Source of the DNA: JBCDCB01 sp039182735
Lineage (GTDB): Bacteria; Planctomycetota; Phycisphaerae; Phycisphaerales; UBA1924
Direction of reading: 5' to 3'
DNA: 46,547 nt
Assembly: GCA_039182735.1 (NCBI GenBank)
Contig: JBCDCB010000028.1
Location: 1-46,547 of the forward strand
The position numbers and the translations under genes were made by a program. The notes beneath the pieces were generated by a model. The model was not told where the DNA came from, searched no databases, and saw nothing but the letters and a program-made list of their open reading frames with translations. Below, in pieces: positions 1 to 9,851 of this stretch. Every line of letters begins with the position of its first letter. Position 1 is the stretch's first letter.

Positions 1-129
1 CTCCGCTCGCTGGCGTGCCGGACGAAAGACGCCCTGTGGCGAGCGATGCAGTCCGTGCTCGACGCCGTCACACCTTCCGACGCCATCAACTGCTACCAAC
101 ACTGCGGATACACGCTACATGCCGAGTGA
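1..129 (+). CDS. IS630-family transposase, C-terminal fragment (runs off left edge)
   Basis: The plus strand is open from base 1 to a TGA at 127-129 and encodes 42 residues. The end includes ARTKDALW-like spacing (CRTKDALWRAM) followed by SDAINCYQHCGYTL. This is the usual finish of IS630/Tc1-type DDE transposases: a Leu/Arg-rich helix after the last catalytic acid, then a HCGY tail. Only the end is visible, so whether the element is intact cannot be judged. No terminal inverted repeat could be fixed in the following 150 bases, because the other end lies outside the window. It sits 158 bases upstream of the RHS toxin gene. An IS end in front of a polymorphic-toxin locus fits a mobile or rearranging region. 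Without the rest of the protein, another DDE transposase family remains possible. Confidence 0.65.
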   Translation, partial: LRSLACRTKDALWRAMQSVLDAVTPSDAINCYQHCGYTLHAE

Positions 130-287
130 GGACGCTCTAATAGACGCCATACGCGTGCGGCAAACTCAAAAGTGAGTGCTGCAATAAAACTTCTCGCAAA
201 GCGCTGATTTGCGGGGTTCGCGTTTCGATTGTTCAAGGTTAGAACGCGCCTCCAGCCGCCTGTTCGGCGGGTGACTTGGAGGTGGGT

Positions 288-3200
288 ATGCCGAGCGTCG
301 CGAGCCTGGGCCGTTTGTGTGTTGTTGCGTTCGTGTGTGCGTTCTGCGCGCGGTCGTCCGCGGGCGCGGTTCCGACGTCTGACCTGACGGGCGACGGTGT
401 CGCGGACTACTGGGTCTTGCAGCCGGTGCACGACGACAGCGGCCTGCTGATGGGCAGCGTGCGCGTCTTCGATGGCGCGACGCACGCGCAGCGGTTCGTG
501 CTCGTAGGTGGTGAGGCGAACGACGGTTTCGGGATGAGCGCCGAGGCCGCGGGCGACGTGGACGGCGATGGGACTGGGGATCTCATCGTCGGTGCGCCGC
601 GGAGCCAGCTCGACGGCGTCGATGCCGGGCGGGCGTACGTGTTTTCCGGTGTGGATGGCGCGCTCATCCAGACGATCAGCGGGACGCCCGGCGCGATGCT
701 TGGTCGCTTTGCGACGGGTGTCGGCGACATCAACGGCGACGGGAAGAGCGATCTGGCCGTTGCGAGCACGGACGATGCCGGCAGCGGTCTGCGCGTCGGG
801 CGTGTGCAACTGGTCGGGGGCGAGACCGGCGTCGCGATCGCGTCGATCGAGGGGCGGGTGGACGTTGCGTTCTCGATCTCCGGATCGACAACAACGGGCG
901 CGGACGCGTCGTTCGGGCACGCGGTTTTGCCGATCGACGACATGAACGGTGACGGCGTGGTGGATCTCGCGATCACCGCCCCACTCGCGCAGAACGGCGT
1001 CGGCGAGCGCGGGCTGCTGTACGTCTTCTTCGGTGACGTGGCGCTCCCGGGGACGTTCGCGTCTGCCTCGGCGGCGGGCGCGGATCGGGAGTGGGCAACC
1101 GGTGTGCCCGGGCAAGCGTTCTTCGGGCATCGGCTCGCTGGGACAGACGACCTGGACGCGGACGGCGTGGATGATGTGATCGTCGCATCGCTCGTGGACG
1201 ACGGCACCGGCGAGACGGTCTTCGCGTTCGAGGCGTTCGGGCTCGGCTTCGAGTTCGACCCGCAGATGCCGTGGGTGACCGTCGGGCGACCGACGCTGCC
1301 CGGCGATCTGAACGGCGATCTCGTGGTCGATTCGGAGGACTTGCTGCTCGCGGCAACGAACGCGGGCACGTCGGTGGACGTGGTCGATCCGTTCAGCGGT
1401 GACGCGGACGGTGACGGCGTGCTGGACGCGGACGACATCGTCTCGATCATCACGGACCTGGGTGTGCAGCACCCGCTGCGGGACGCGATGTCGATTGATC
1501 GCGGGATTTCGTTCGCGGTGCCGATGCGTTGGGTGCCGGGCGGTGCGGGGACGAGCGCCGGAAGCCCGACGGATTGTCTCGGGTACGACACGCAGCCGTG
1601 GTCGCACTTGCCGGCGCAGGTTCCGTTGACGGACTTGCCGCTCGACCGCCCCCCACTCGCGAGCAACTGCTGCCCGACGATCACGTACGACGGTCATTCC
1701 CCGTGGTCGTACCCAACCGGCGGCGGGCTTGCAGGTCTCGCGGGGAACGCAGTGATCATCGATGAATGCGGGCCGCAAGATGATCCCGGGAGTCATCCGA
1801 ACGGCTTGTTTTATGAGTATACGACGTACGTGAGCCCGCTCCGTGAGGCGCCGCTCGATCGCGTCCCCGGAGACAACGGGACGTGCGAGAGCGTGTGCAT
1901 CGAGCGCGACGCGAACAACGACTGCATCCGTTGGCTGACCTGCAGTCTGCCGGACGGTGTTGATCCGAATGACACCGACTACGTCCAGTGCGTTGCGACC
2001 ACCGCGGATGGCTGCATTCGATGGGATTACTCACCGGTTCCCGGTCTGGTCAACAACCAGTACTTCCCTGAACGGATCACCGCGTCTTCGCCGCGACCGA
2101 GCCCACTCGGGTCGGGCGGGGCGATGGGCGCACGCGCGAGTTCCATGACGGGCAGCCTGAGCGGCGAGCAGCACGCGGAGATCGACGCCCACGCGCAGCA
2201 CACAACGTGCAATCCGGTTCTCGTGTCGGACGGCATCAAGATCGACAGCGACGGCGATCTCTTCGTGCGGCTCCCCGGGCGCGACTTTTCGCTAGTGCGC
2301 GAGTATTCGGGCACGCCCGACGCCGGCAACGCGAGTTACCCGTGGCTGGTCGGCGGGGGCTGGGGATCCAACATCGACGGTTGGTTGCGGTACACCCCGC
2401 AGTCGCCCTACCCGGTGCTGTTCATCATCGGGGGGCTCAACCTCTACCCCGATTCGTTCGAGGTCGTGACGTTCCCGGCGGCGGGGTACTCAAAGTTCTT
2501 CCGGCAGGACAGCACCAACGAGTTCGTGCCTTTCTCAAGCGGGCCCGCGAGGATCACGGCGCGCACGGTCGAGGTGCGCGGCGAGCTCGTGCCGGTGTGG
2601 GTGCTGGGTGTGCCGGGACAGGAGCAGACGCTCTTTTACAACACGCGCAACGATCCGGTGCTGGGACCACTGAACTACCGCATCCTGCAGCGGATCGACG
2701 CCTTCGGGAACAAGTGGACCTACTCGTACAAGACGTTCCAGCGCGCGGGCGGCGGCTGGAGCTGGCCCTACATCGACCGGGTCTACCTGAACGGTGAGAG
2801 CGAGGCCGACTGCGCGGCGTACGTCGAGTTCGAGTGGAACACCGGTGACGAGCAGCAGCCAGGCACGGGCCTGCTCGACCGCGCGGCGGTCTACCGCCCG
2901 CACGATGGCGGCTGGTTCAAAACCCAGGAGGTTCTGTACACCTTCGCGGGCGACGACCCATCGTTTGCGCCGAGCGGGACGCTTCACAACGCGCCGGTGA
3001 TCGTCGAGCGGCGGATGCGACTCGACCTGCCGATGAGCGACGCGTCCGGCCTGTCGCCGCTCGGGGCGCCGACCGTTTCGGCGGAAGGCGAGTGGTACTC
3101 GAGGGTGCTGCACTACCGGTACCTGGGTGTAGGCGGGCGGCTCTCGCACACGTTCGGGCCGGAGCAGGTCGAGTACTTTGCGGACCGCTTCGCGACCGCC

Positions 3201-6200
3201 ATCACGGGCACGCAGGGCGAACGGCTGCGCGCCGCGGCGATCGAACTGGCGACCATGGGCGTCAACGACGCGCTGCCCGGTGATCCGGAAGGGCGATCGG
3301 TTCGCGACCTCGCCGCGAAGGAAGTGACGTACTACAGCGCGGGCGACACGTCCCGGGGATATCTGCTCAAAGAGCTGACGGGGATGGTCAAGCAGGAGAT
3401 CGTGCGCGACGGCTGCGCGTGCTCGGGCGGCGCGCTCAAGATCGACTTTGAATACAAGCGCCGGCTGGTCTTCTCGGAGCAGCGTGTGCGCACGTTCCCG
3501 AGTGGGACGACGCACAAGTGGACGCCGAGACGGTGGTCGAGCGTGACGATCCGTACGGAGTCGATCGCCGACGACTCGGTGCCGGGCGGCTGGCGTCCGC
3601 ACAAGCGGCTCGAGAACTTCTCCGAAGAGCGCAAGCTGTGGAACCGTGAGGTCCTGTTCGACTCGGAGTTGGGCAGCGGGCCGCTGACGGCGAATCTGAG
3701 CATCCCGGTCCCGTTTGTCATCGCCAACCGCATCAGCGAACTCGAAGCCGACGGAAGCGTTCGTCAGGTATGGCACTCGTTCCACGAGTTCGACGACACG
3801 ACCCAGGTCCGCACGACGAAGTACAACAGCAGCGCGATCGAGTCGTTCGCCATCCGGCCCGATGGGTTGCTCGACTTCCCCGATAACGGCAGCGTCGAAG
3901 AGGCGATCAACTTCCGAGCGGGCGGGCTCGTCGAGTGGTGGGAGCACGAGCCACAAGAGCTCTCGGCGGCCCGGTTGCTCCGCCAGGGCGTCGCGCGGTC
4001 GGTCGGTCTCGGGAGCGGGTTGAGCGATCGCATCACGCTCGAAGAGTTCGAGTACCTCGACGCGAGCCAGTCGCAGACGACGCGCCCGGACCTCATGACG
4101 GCGCACCGTCGATACCCGCTTGGGAAAGAGCAGCAGGCCTCAGCTCCGCCGATCGAGGTCGTCCATCAGTACGACATCGTGCCTGACGGCGAATCGCTGT
4201 GGATCGACGCGGTTCACGCGATTGATACCGCGCGCCCCTTGCCGAGCACCGGCCCGTTCGGCAGCGGCGGCTTCGAAGTGACGAGCGGATACTTCGACGA
4301 CGCAGGCAACCAAGCGATTGTCCAGCAACCGGACGGCGCTGTCACGGCGAGCGCGTTCGATCCGACGACGGGCGTAGTTCTCGCGACGGTGCGCAACGCG
4401 TCGCTCGCCGAGGTGTCGGCGCTCGCGCCGTGGTTCTCTGATGTCTCGGGACTGGTAGGGCGCCACGAGGATGGTGGGTCGCTCCGCTCCTACCGGTACG
4501 CGGACCTCGACGGGAAGCCGCTGGTGCTCGACAACGAGGACCACACGCTGACGGTGCTGGGCTACGACGTGACGCCTCGCCCCGGGACAGCATCGCTGCC
4601 GATCCTGCACACGTCGGCGTACACGCGATCGCCGGTCGATGCGCCGGAGGTCTCTTATCGCGGGCCGCGCGCGGAGCAGTGGTCCACCGCGGGATACAAC
4701 GTGGTCGATGAGCGGTCGTTCGATCCGATCGGGGGCGGGCTCGTTGCGAAGTCTCAGCACGAGTACAGCGCCTTTGGTTCGCCGCTTCGATCGACGCGCT
4801 GGCACGACATCGCGGGTGATCGTTCGCACACCGAGACGTTCCGGTCGGACGCGCTCGGGCGCCTGATTGAGGCGACCGACGCGAACGGGAACATCACCAC
4901 GAACACCTACGACGTCTTCGATCGCGTGACCTCGACGACGATGGCGCACGACTCGGTACCGAGCGACACGCGGCTGCTCGAAGAGCGCTTCTATGACGAC
5001 TTCGGAAGTGACTACACCCAGCCGATCCGCAACCCGTCCGGCGCGATCGGTGGTGGCGACGGGAACCTCTCGCTCATCCGTCAGCACGTGGCACCGGGCG
5101 ATGTCCGGAGCACGAACGTCGTGCACGATTGGCGCAACCGCCAGCGGCTGTCGTATCAGGTGAACGACTCGCTCGGACTGGGCTTCGCGGCGAGCGGGAT
5201 GCACGAGGCCGCCATCCTCGATGCGCTCGATCGACCGGTCGAGACCGTGACGCTCGGCGGGGGCGATGTGCAGACGCTCATCGCTGGTCTGGGCGAAGAC
5301 TCAATCGCAACATTCAGCACTTCGGTGTTGGAGGTTCCGTTCCTCGACCGCGTGGTGCACGAGTACGACCCGCGCGGCCTCCCGATCCGGCGTGTCCACA
5401 AGACGGGTTCCTCGGGCCTGGATCTCGAGACGCGATTCATTTACGACGCGGCGCAGCGACTGATCGCGGAGGTCCCGCCATCCGGTGCGGTGACGCGGAC
5501 GCGCTACGACGGGCTCGGCCGCGCGGCGCAGATCGACGTGGTGACCGGGACGAGCATGCGCTCGAACAGTTCCTTCGCGTCGGCAATCGATCCCGAGAAC
5601 GACCCGGTGCTCGAACGCACGACTTCCGCCTTCAACACACGCGGGCTCCCCGATGCCACGGTGACGGCCTTCCGCGCGCACAACGCTGTCGAGAGCGCGG
5701 GTGGTCTGGGTGCCAACCCGGTTCGCACGTCTTCGGCCACGTACTTCGACGATGTTGCGCGTCCTGTGACGGAAGTCGTTTTCGGGAGCGATGCCGAACT
5801 GGGGCCGCTCGGGTTATCGGATCGCTTCGGCGGAGGCGTGGCGCTGGCCTCGCCGCCGGAACCTGCGCCGTCGCGCATGGATCCGGTGATCCGGGTGGAT
5901 ACCGCGTACGACGCATCCGGGCGCGCGAGCAAGTCGATCGATCCGCTGGGGCGCACGACGCGCACGGTCTTCGATGACCTCGGCAGGACCGTCGGCATGG
6001 TGGAGAACGCCGTCGATCCGCTGGTCGCGCTCGCGTGGGACGTCCAGGCAGCAGCCTGGAGTGTCGACGGTCGCCAGCAGACCAGCCCGACCGATCAGGA
6101 CCGCGTGACGTCCTACGTGCTCGACGGGCTCGGCAACACGATCAAACGCGTCGCGCACGATCACTCGTCGGGGAGTGAACGCCGCCAGATCACGGAGTAC

Positions 6201-9200
6201 GTGTACGACCCGTCTCGCGTGAACGACCCGCAAGACCTTCCGATCCCGAACGGCTCGATCTCGCACAACATGCTCTACGAGATCCGCTACCCGAACGAGA
6301 CGAGCGGCAACCCGTCTTCGCTTTCCGAAGACATCGTGCGCTACAGCTACAACCTGCTCGGCGAGCGCACGTCGATGATCAATCAACGCGGCGTGCGGAG
6401 CGTGTACGAACTCGATCACGCCGGACGCGTCACGAGGGAAACGCCGTACGTCAGCGGCACCGACGCGGACGATCGGGTGACGTCGCTCAACACGGTGTAC
6501 GACGAGTTCGGCAGGCCCGACCGCATCACGTCGATGCCATCCTTGAACTTCGTGACGCACACGCGGGATCCACTCGGTCGCGTGACGCAGCTCGGGTTCT
6601 CGCCCGACGGCGGCGACACGCACACGATCGACTTCGACTTCGAAGACACGACCAACGGCGACATCTGGCTCACGCGCCTGGCGTCGATGGCGATGCCGAC
6701 ACCGCCGGCGGCCGTTGGTACGGATGCGGCGATCGAGCTCGTCTACGACTACGGGCAGAACGACTCGCTCGCCGACGCGATCTCGCGGGCGCGGGGGTTC
6801 GCGTTCGAGTCGCATCGACACACGAGCGCGGCGCCGGACATGGCAACCGCGACCCACGAGTACCTCGGGCTCGGGCGTCGTGTCCGTTCCACGTTCACCG
6901 ACGGAGCGATGGCACTCACCCGCGATCGGATCGCGGATGCGCAGCTGAGAACAGAAGTCCCCGGGGTGTATGCCGGGCTCGACAAGTTCGGGCGGGTGCG
7001 CTCGCACACCTGGTGGCTGGACGACGACCCCCTGGACACGTCGAGCATCCCCGCGATCGCTCCCCCACTCATTGCCCTCGCCTACGCCTACGACGACAAC
7101 TCCAACATCACATCACGCCTCGATGTGCGCGGCGGCGTCGTGGCCGAGGCGCGCGATCGCTTCTTCGCGTACGACGGGCTCAACCGCCTCGTGACGGTCG
7201 ATCATGGCAGCGCGCTCAACCCGCGCCGCGGCAGCGAGAGGTGGGAACTCGACGCCATCGGCAACTGGACCGAGCAGGAACGTATCGACCGCGGCCTCGA
7301 TCCCGACGGCGACGGGCTGCTCCTCTACGACGTGCAGGTCGATTCCGCCTTCGACGAGACCAACGAGCTGCGCTCGAGTTTCCGCTCGGAGTTCGTGGAT
7401 GTCGCGGGCGTGCCGACGCTGACCACGACCATCGTCGGCGTCCCGAACACGATCCGGTATGACGAGGCCGGAAACTTCGTCCGCCAGCCGCTGCCCGACA
7501 TCTACGCTGAAGACGGCACGTTCGTGGCGCACGCGCGCCGGGTCATGACGTACGACGCCTGGAACCGCCTCGTCAGTGTGGAACTCGAGCTCTGCGACGG
7601 AGGTGCCTGCGACAGCGGAGCCGGCTGGCTCAGCCGGAGACTGGCCGAGTACACGTACTACCCGGGCAATCAGCGGGCGACACGCCGCGCCCGACTCGAA
7701 GGGAACGAGCCGTACCGCCTTGTTGACAACGGGGATGGCACCTGGTCGCTCGATCTTTCCGATCCGAACGAGCTGCGCGCCGTCACGCACTACGTGTACG
7801 ACGAGGCGTGGCAACTCGTCGAAGAGCGCGCGTTCGAGGACGTCAGTGCGACGGCGCTCCCCGATCTGGAACTGCGTTCGTACACGCAGTACGTGTGGGA
7901 TCCGACCTCGACGGACGACCTGCGCTCCTGGCGCCGCTGGGACGCAGCGCTCGGCGACTTCGCCGAGGTGCGCTGGGTGCTCGACGACCGCAACCGGAAC
8001 GTCGCGCTGACGCTCCCTGTCCGTCGGGGCGGCGTCGATGTCACGGATCCGTGCGGCGCCGACCCATCGCATGCGGATCGCGTCGAGTACTCGGCGTACG
8101 GGATCACATCGCTGCCGCCCGTCGGCGATGTTGACGGCGACGGTACAATCGACGGCGACGACCTGACGCTCCTTGGCAATCTGGCGAGCGCACACGCGAC
8201 GCTCGGTGACGGTGTGTACCGGTCGGACGCGGACCTCGATGCCGACGGCGATGTCGATGCGGACGACGTCCTCATCGCCTCGGCGAACCTCGATCACGAA
8301 ACACAGCGCGACAAGCTGTCGTCGGTCGGATTGAACATCGGCTTTGGAGCCGGCGTCTTCGACCCGGCGACGGGTCTGTACCTGTTCCGCAACCGCTGGT
8401 ACGACCCGCACCTCGGCAGGTGGACCACACGCGACCCCGCCGGCTACGTGGACGGGATGTCGCTGTACATGTACGTCGGCGGCAGGCCGACGAAGTACTT
8501 CGACCCGTTTGGGTTGATGGGCATGTTTTCCTGGTGGGGAAGCGACACCAGGCCAACAGGCGAGATTACCTACTCTCGGAAAGGTGAAAATGTTTACAAA
8601 ACAGTACATCAGGAGAAGAAAGGATGGTTTGAAACTTCATATTCTCCTGTTGATTCGTCCCCGGTGCTCCAGCCGGGACTCGAAGGGCGCTTCGTAAAGT
8701 CGGACGGGACCTATCAGCCAACTGGCCCCGGCAATATTCCCGACGGAATGGCAGTAGTTGAAGAAGGCAACAGGGAACTCGCCGAAGCGCAGCGCGCGTC
8801 AGTCCAAGAAGGTGGTAGGCAACTAGAGTCCCAAACCGAGGAAATGATGGCGGGTGGCTTAGTAACTGCCACGTCACCGATGCTTGGGCGTATCACTGCA
8901 CAGGCATTCAAGCAATCAACGAAGAGCTCGCGCCGTTTATCGAAGAACCTGCAAAACGCCGGTTTTGTCAAGCCGCGCGGCTACGCAGCGCACCACATCG
9001 TCGCGGGCAATGACAGGCGGGCCGAACGGGCACGCAATGTGCTGACACAATTCGAAATCAATATCAACGATGCGTCCAATGGCATGTACCTACCTCGGAA
9101 GGGGCAGGACGGGCTGCCCGGACACAACAGCCTGCACACCAACGATTATTACAATTGGGTCAACGACCGCTTCGGCGGCATTAAGTCTCGAGAGGAGGCG

Positions 9201-9269
9201 ATTGGAGCCCTGAGCGATATCCGCGATACGATTTCTCGTGGCGAGACCCGGTGGATGGAGTGCAATTAG
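288..9269 (+). CDS. Secreted giant RHS/YD-repeat polymorphic toxin with FG-GAP, dockerin-like modules and AHH nuclease tip
   Basis: A 2993-residue protein. The ATG at 288 is chosen because GGAGG lies 5 bases upstream and a signal peptide follows (cleavage after SSAGA, about residue 27). An in-frame TTG at 276 would put the ribosome site inside the gene. Order: FG-GAP-like repeats with DxDGDG loops (about 28-330); a dockerin-like pair, GDLNGD and DADGDGVLD (about 337-395); a Cys-rich linker; a long YD/RHS shell; a second dockerin-like pair (about 2613-2668); the RHS core end, with YDPHLGRW and a closing DPFG near 2738-2741; then a variable tip. The tip ends in a YAAHHIV motif (His2902/His2903), followed by GMYLP and HNSLH, the signature of AHH nucleases of the HNH/Endo VII superfamily. 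In this class the shell encloses the tip toxin and releases it by self-cleavage after DPxG. The tip is clearly richer in A+T than the core. The 158 bases before the start hold the ribosome site and a small CCGCC/GGCGG hairpin (256-270). Confidence 0.9.
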   Translation: MPSVASLGRLCVVAFVCAFCARSSAGAVPTSDLTGDGVADYWVLQPVHDDSGLLMGSVRVFDGATHAQRFVLVGGEANDGFGMSAEAAGDVDGDGTGDLIVGAPRSQLDGVDAGRAYVFSGVDGALIQTISGTPGAMLGRFATGVGDINGDGKSDLAVASTDDAGSGLRVGRVQLVGGETGVAIASIEGRVDVAFSISGSTTTGADASFGHAVLPIDDMNGDGVVDLAITAPLAQNGVGERGLLYVFFGDVALPGTFASASAAGADREWATGVPGQAFFGHRLAGTDDLDADGVDDVIVASLVDDGTGETVFAFEAFGLGFEFDPQMPWVTVGRPTLPGDLNGDLVVDSEDLLLAATNAGTSVDVVDPFSGDADGDGVLDADDIVSIITDLGVQHPLRDAMSIDRGISFAVPMRWVPGGAGTSAGSPTDCLGYDTQPWSHLPAQVPLTDLPLDRPPLASNCCPTITYDGHSPWSYPTGGGLAGLAGNAVIIDECGPQDDPGSHPNGLFYEYTTYVSPLREAPLDRVPGDNGTCESVCIERDANNDCIRWLTCSLPDGVDPNDTDYVQCVATTADGCIRWDYSPVPGLVNNQYFPERITASSPRPSPLGSGGAMGARASSMTGSLSGEQHAEIDAHAQHTTCNPVLVSDGIKIDSDGDLFVRLPGRDFSLVREYSGTPDAGNASYPWLVGGGWGSNIDGWLRYTPQSPYPVLFIIGGLNLYPDSFEVVTFPAAGYSKFFRQDSTNEFVPFSSGPARITARTVEVRGELVPVWVLGVPGQEQTLFYNTRNDPVLGPLNYRILQRIDAFGNKWTYSYKTFQRAGGGWSWPYIDRVYLNGESEADCAAYVEFEWNTGDEQQPGTGLLDRAAVYRPHDGGWFKTQEVLYTFAGDDPSFAPSGTLHNAPVIVERRMRLDLPMSDASGLSPLGAPTVSAEGEWYSRVLHYRYLGVGGRLSHTFGPEQVEYFADRFATAITGTQGERLRAAAIELATMGVNDALPGDPEGRSVRDLAAKEVTYYSAGDTSRGYLLKELTGMVKQEIVRDGCACSGGALKIDFEYKRRLVFSEQRVRTFPSGTTHKWTPRRWSSVTIRTESIADDSVPGGWRPHKRLENFSEERKLWNREVLFDSELGSGPLTANLSIPVPFVIANRISELEADGSVRQVWHSFHEFDDTTQVRTTKYNSSAIESFAIRPDGLLDFPDNGSVEEAINFRAGGLVEWWEHEPQELSAARLLRQGVARSVGLGSGLSDRITLEEFEYLDASQSQTTRPDLMTAHRRYPLGKEQQASAPPIEVVHQYDIVPDGESLWIDAVHAIDTARPLPSTGPFGSGGFEVTSGYFDDAGNQAIVQQPDGAVTASAFDPTTGVVLATVRNASLAEVSALAPWFSDVSGLVGRHEDGGSLRSYRYADLDGKPLVLDNEDHTLTVLGYDVTPRPGTASLPILHTSAYTRSPVDAPEVSYRGPRAEQWSTAGYNVVDERSFDPIGGGLVAKSQHEYSAFGSPLRSTRWHDIAGDRSHTETFRSDALGRLIEATDANGNITTNTYDVFDRVTSTTMAHDSVPSDTRLLEERFYDDFGSDYTQPIRNPSGAIGGGDGNLSLIRQHVAPGDVRSTNVVHDWRNRQRLSYQVNDSLGLGFAASGMHEAAILDALDRPVETVTLGGGDVQTLIAGLGEDSIATFSTSVLEVPFLDRVVHEYDPRGLPIRRVHKTGSSGLDLETRFIYDAAQRLIAEVPPSGAVTRTRYDGLGRAAQIDVVTGTSMRSNSSFASAIDPENDPVLERTTSAFNTRGLPDATVTAFRAHNAVESAGGLGANPVRTSSATYFDDVARPVTEVVFGSDAELGPLGLSDRFGGGVALASPPEPAPSRMDPVIRVDTAYDASGRASKSIDPLGRTTRTVFDDLGRTVGMVENAVDPLVALAWDVQAAAWSVDGRQQTSPTDQDRVTSYVLDGLGNTIKRVAHDHSSGSERRQITEYVYDPSRVNDPQDLPIPNGSISHNMLYEIRYPNETSGNPSSLSEDIVRYSYNLLGERTSMINQRGVRSVYELDHAGRVTRETPYVSGTDADDRVTSLNTVYDEFGRPDRITSMPSLNFVTHTRDPLGRVTQLGFSPDGGDTHTIDFDFEDTTNGDIWLTRLASMAMPTPPAAVGTDAAIELVYDYGQNDSLADAISRARGFAFESHRHTSAAPDMATATHEYLGLGRRVRSTFTDGAMALTRDRIADAQLRTEVPGVYAGLDKFGRVRSHTWWLDDDPLDTSSIPAIAPPLIALAYAYDDNSNITSRLDVRGGVVAEARDRFFAYDGLNRLVTVDHGSALNPRRGSERWELDAIGNWTEQERIDRGLDPDGDGLLLYDVQVDSAFDETNELRSSFRSEFVDVAGVPTLTTTIVGVPNTIRYDEAGNFVRQPLPDIYAEDGTFVAHARRVMTYDAWNRLVSVELELCDGGACDSGAGWLSRRLAEYTYYPGNQRATRRARLEGNEPYRLVDNGDGTWSLDLSDPNELRAVTHYVYDEAWQLVEERAFEDVSATALPDLELRSYTQYVWDPTSTDDLRSWRRWDAALGDFAEVRWVLDDRNRNVALTLPVRRGGVDVTDPCGADPSHADRVEYSAYGITSLPPVGDVDGDGTIDGDDLTLLGNLASAHATLGDGVYRSDADLDADGDVDADDVLIASANLDHETQRDKLSSVGLNIGFGAGVFDPATGLYLFRNRWYDPHLGRWTTRDPAGYVDGMSLYMYVGGRPTKYFDPFGLMGMFSWWGSDTRPTGEITYSRKGENVYKTVHQEKKGWFETSYSPVDSSPVLQPGLEGRFVKSDGTYQPTGPGNIPDGMAVVEEGNRELAEAQRASVQEGGRQLESQTEEMMAGGLVTATSPMLGRITAQAFKQSTKSSRRLSKNLQNAGFVKPRGYAAHHIVAGNDRRAERARNVLTQFEININDASNGMYLPRKGQDGLPGHNSLHTNDYYNWVNDRFGGIKSREEAIGALSDIRDTISRGETRWMECN

Positions 9270-9350
9270 ATGTCCGGAGTGGCTTTCAGGATTCGGGGTA
9301 TGTTAGCGGGATATTAATGGCTGTTTACATTTGAGGGGAATCTCCATGAG

Positions 9351-9851
9351 ATGTACTTGGCATGGAAAGAGCCGGATACGTACTCAGACGTGGTGATACG
9401 GTCGTTGAGTGTGTACGCCACCGATCCTGAAAGCAATGAGGGAGATCCTCCGAAACGGCTCGCACCAGGAAAGCGGATAGCCGATACGGACTTTCCGAAC
9501 CTCGCCGGATCTGGAATCCTCGTGTTTGGCCCGCGTGCCTGGGACCTTTTGTCGGCGCTCGCCGGGGACCTCCTGGAACCGATCCCGCTGGTGTTCGAGG
9601 AGGCTGACCTCCGGATCGTTCGGCCCACGTGTATTCTCGAAGACGTCTTCGACACCGAACTATCGAAGTTCAAGCGGTTCCCATCGTCGGGGCGGATCAT
9701 GGCGATCGACCGCTTCGTGCTTCGGGAGCCCCCCAGCGGCTTTCCGCTCATCTTTCGCCTAGACCCAGACATCAGTGGCGAGGTCTTTGTAAACCAAGAC
9801 TTTTGCGAAGCCGTCGATAGGCTCGGCCTAGTCGGTGCAGAATTTCGGTAG
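9351..9851 (+). CDS. Probable Imm11-type (DUF1629-like) immunity protein for the RHS toxin
   Basis: A 166-residue cytosolic protein with no signal peptide or membrane segment, starting 81 bases after the RHS stop on the same strand. The start at 9351 is the only ATG after an in-frame TAA at 9315. A GAGGGG stretch lies about 12 bases before it, somewhat far for a ribosome site. The layout recalls the Imm11/DUF1629 family: a central ILEDVFD segment, an IDRFVLRE strand, and a C-terminal FVNQDFCEAVDRLGLVGAEF-type ending, where family members typically carry FVSEEFKEAV..AGLTGLEF. Imm11 proteins are known to sit beside nuclease-tipped polymorphic toxins, including AHH ones. The inferred role is to bind and neutralise the AHH tip in the producer and its kin. 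The position supports this independently of the weak family resemblance. Confidence 0.7.
   Translation: MYLAWKEPDTYSDVVIRSLSVYATDPESNEGDPPKRLAPGKRIADTDFPNLAGSGILVFGPRAWDLLSALAGDLLEPIPLVFEEADLRIVRPTCILEDVFDTELSKFKRFPSSGRIMAIDRFVLREPPSGFPLIFRLDPDISGEVFVNQDFCEAVDRLGLVGAEFR

Noticed and set aside
93..1796. A long minus-strand open frame opposite the start of the RHS gene (Arg-rich, 567 codons)
   Set aside because: It is antisense to FG-GAP and dockerin coding with normal composition. It is full of Arg/His/Pro with no domain pattern, which is typical of a high-GC shadow frame.
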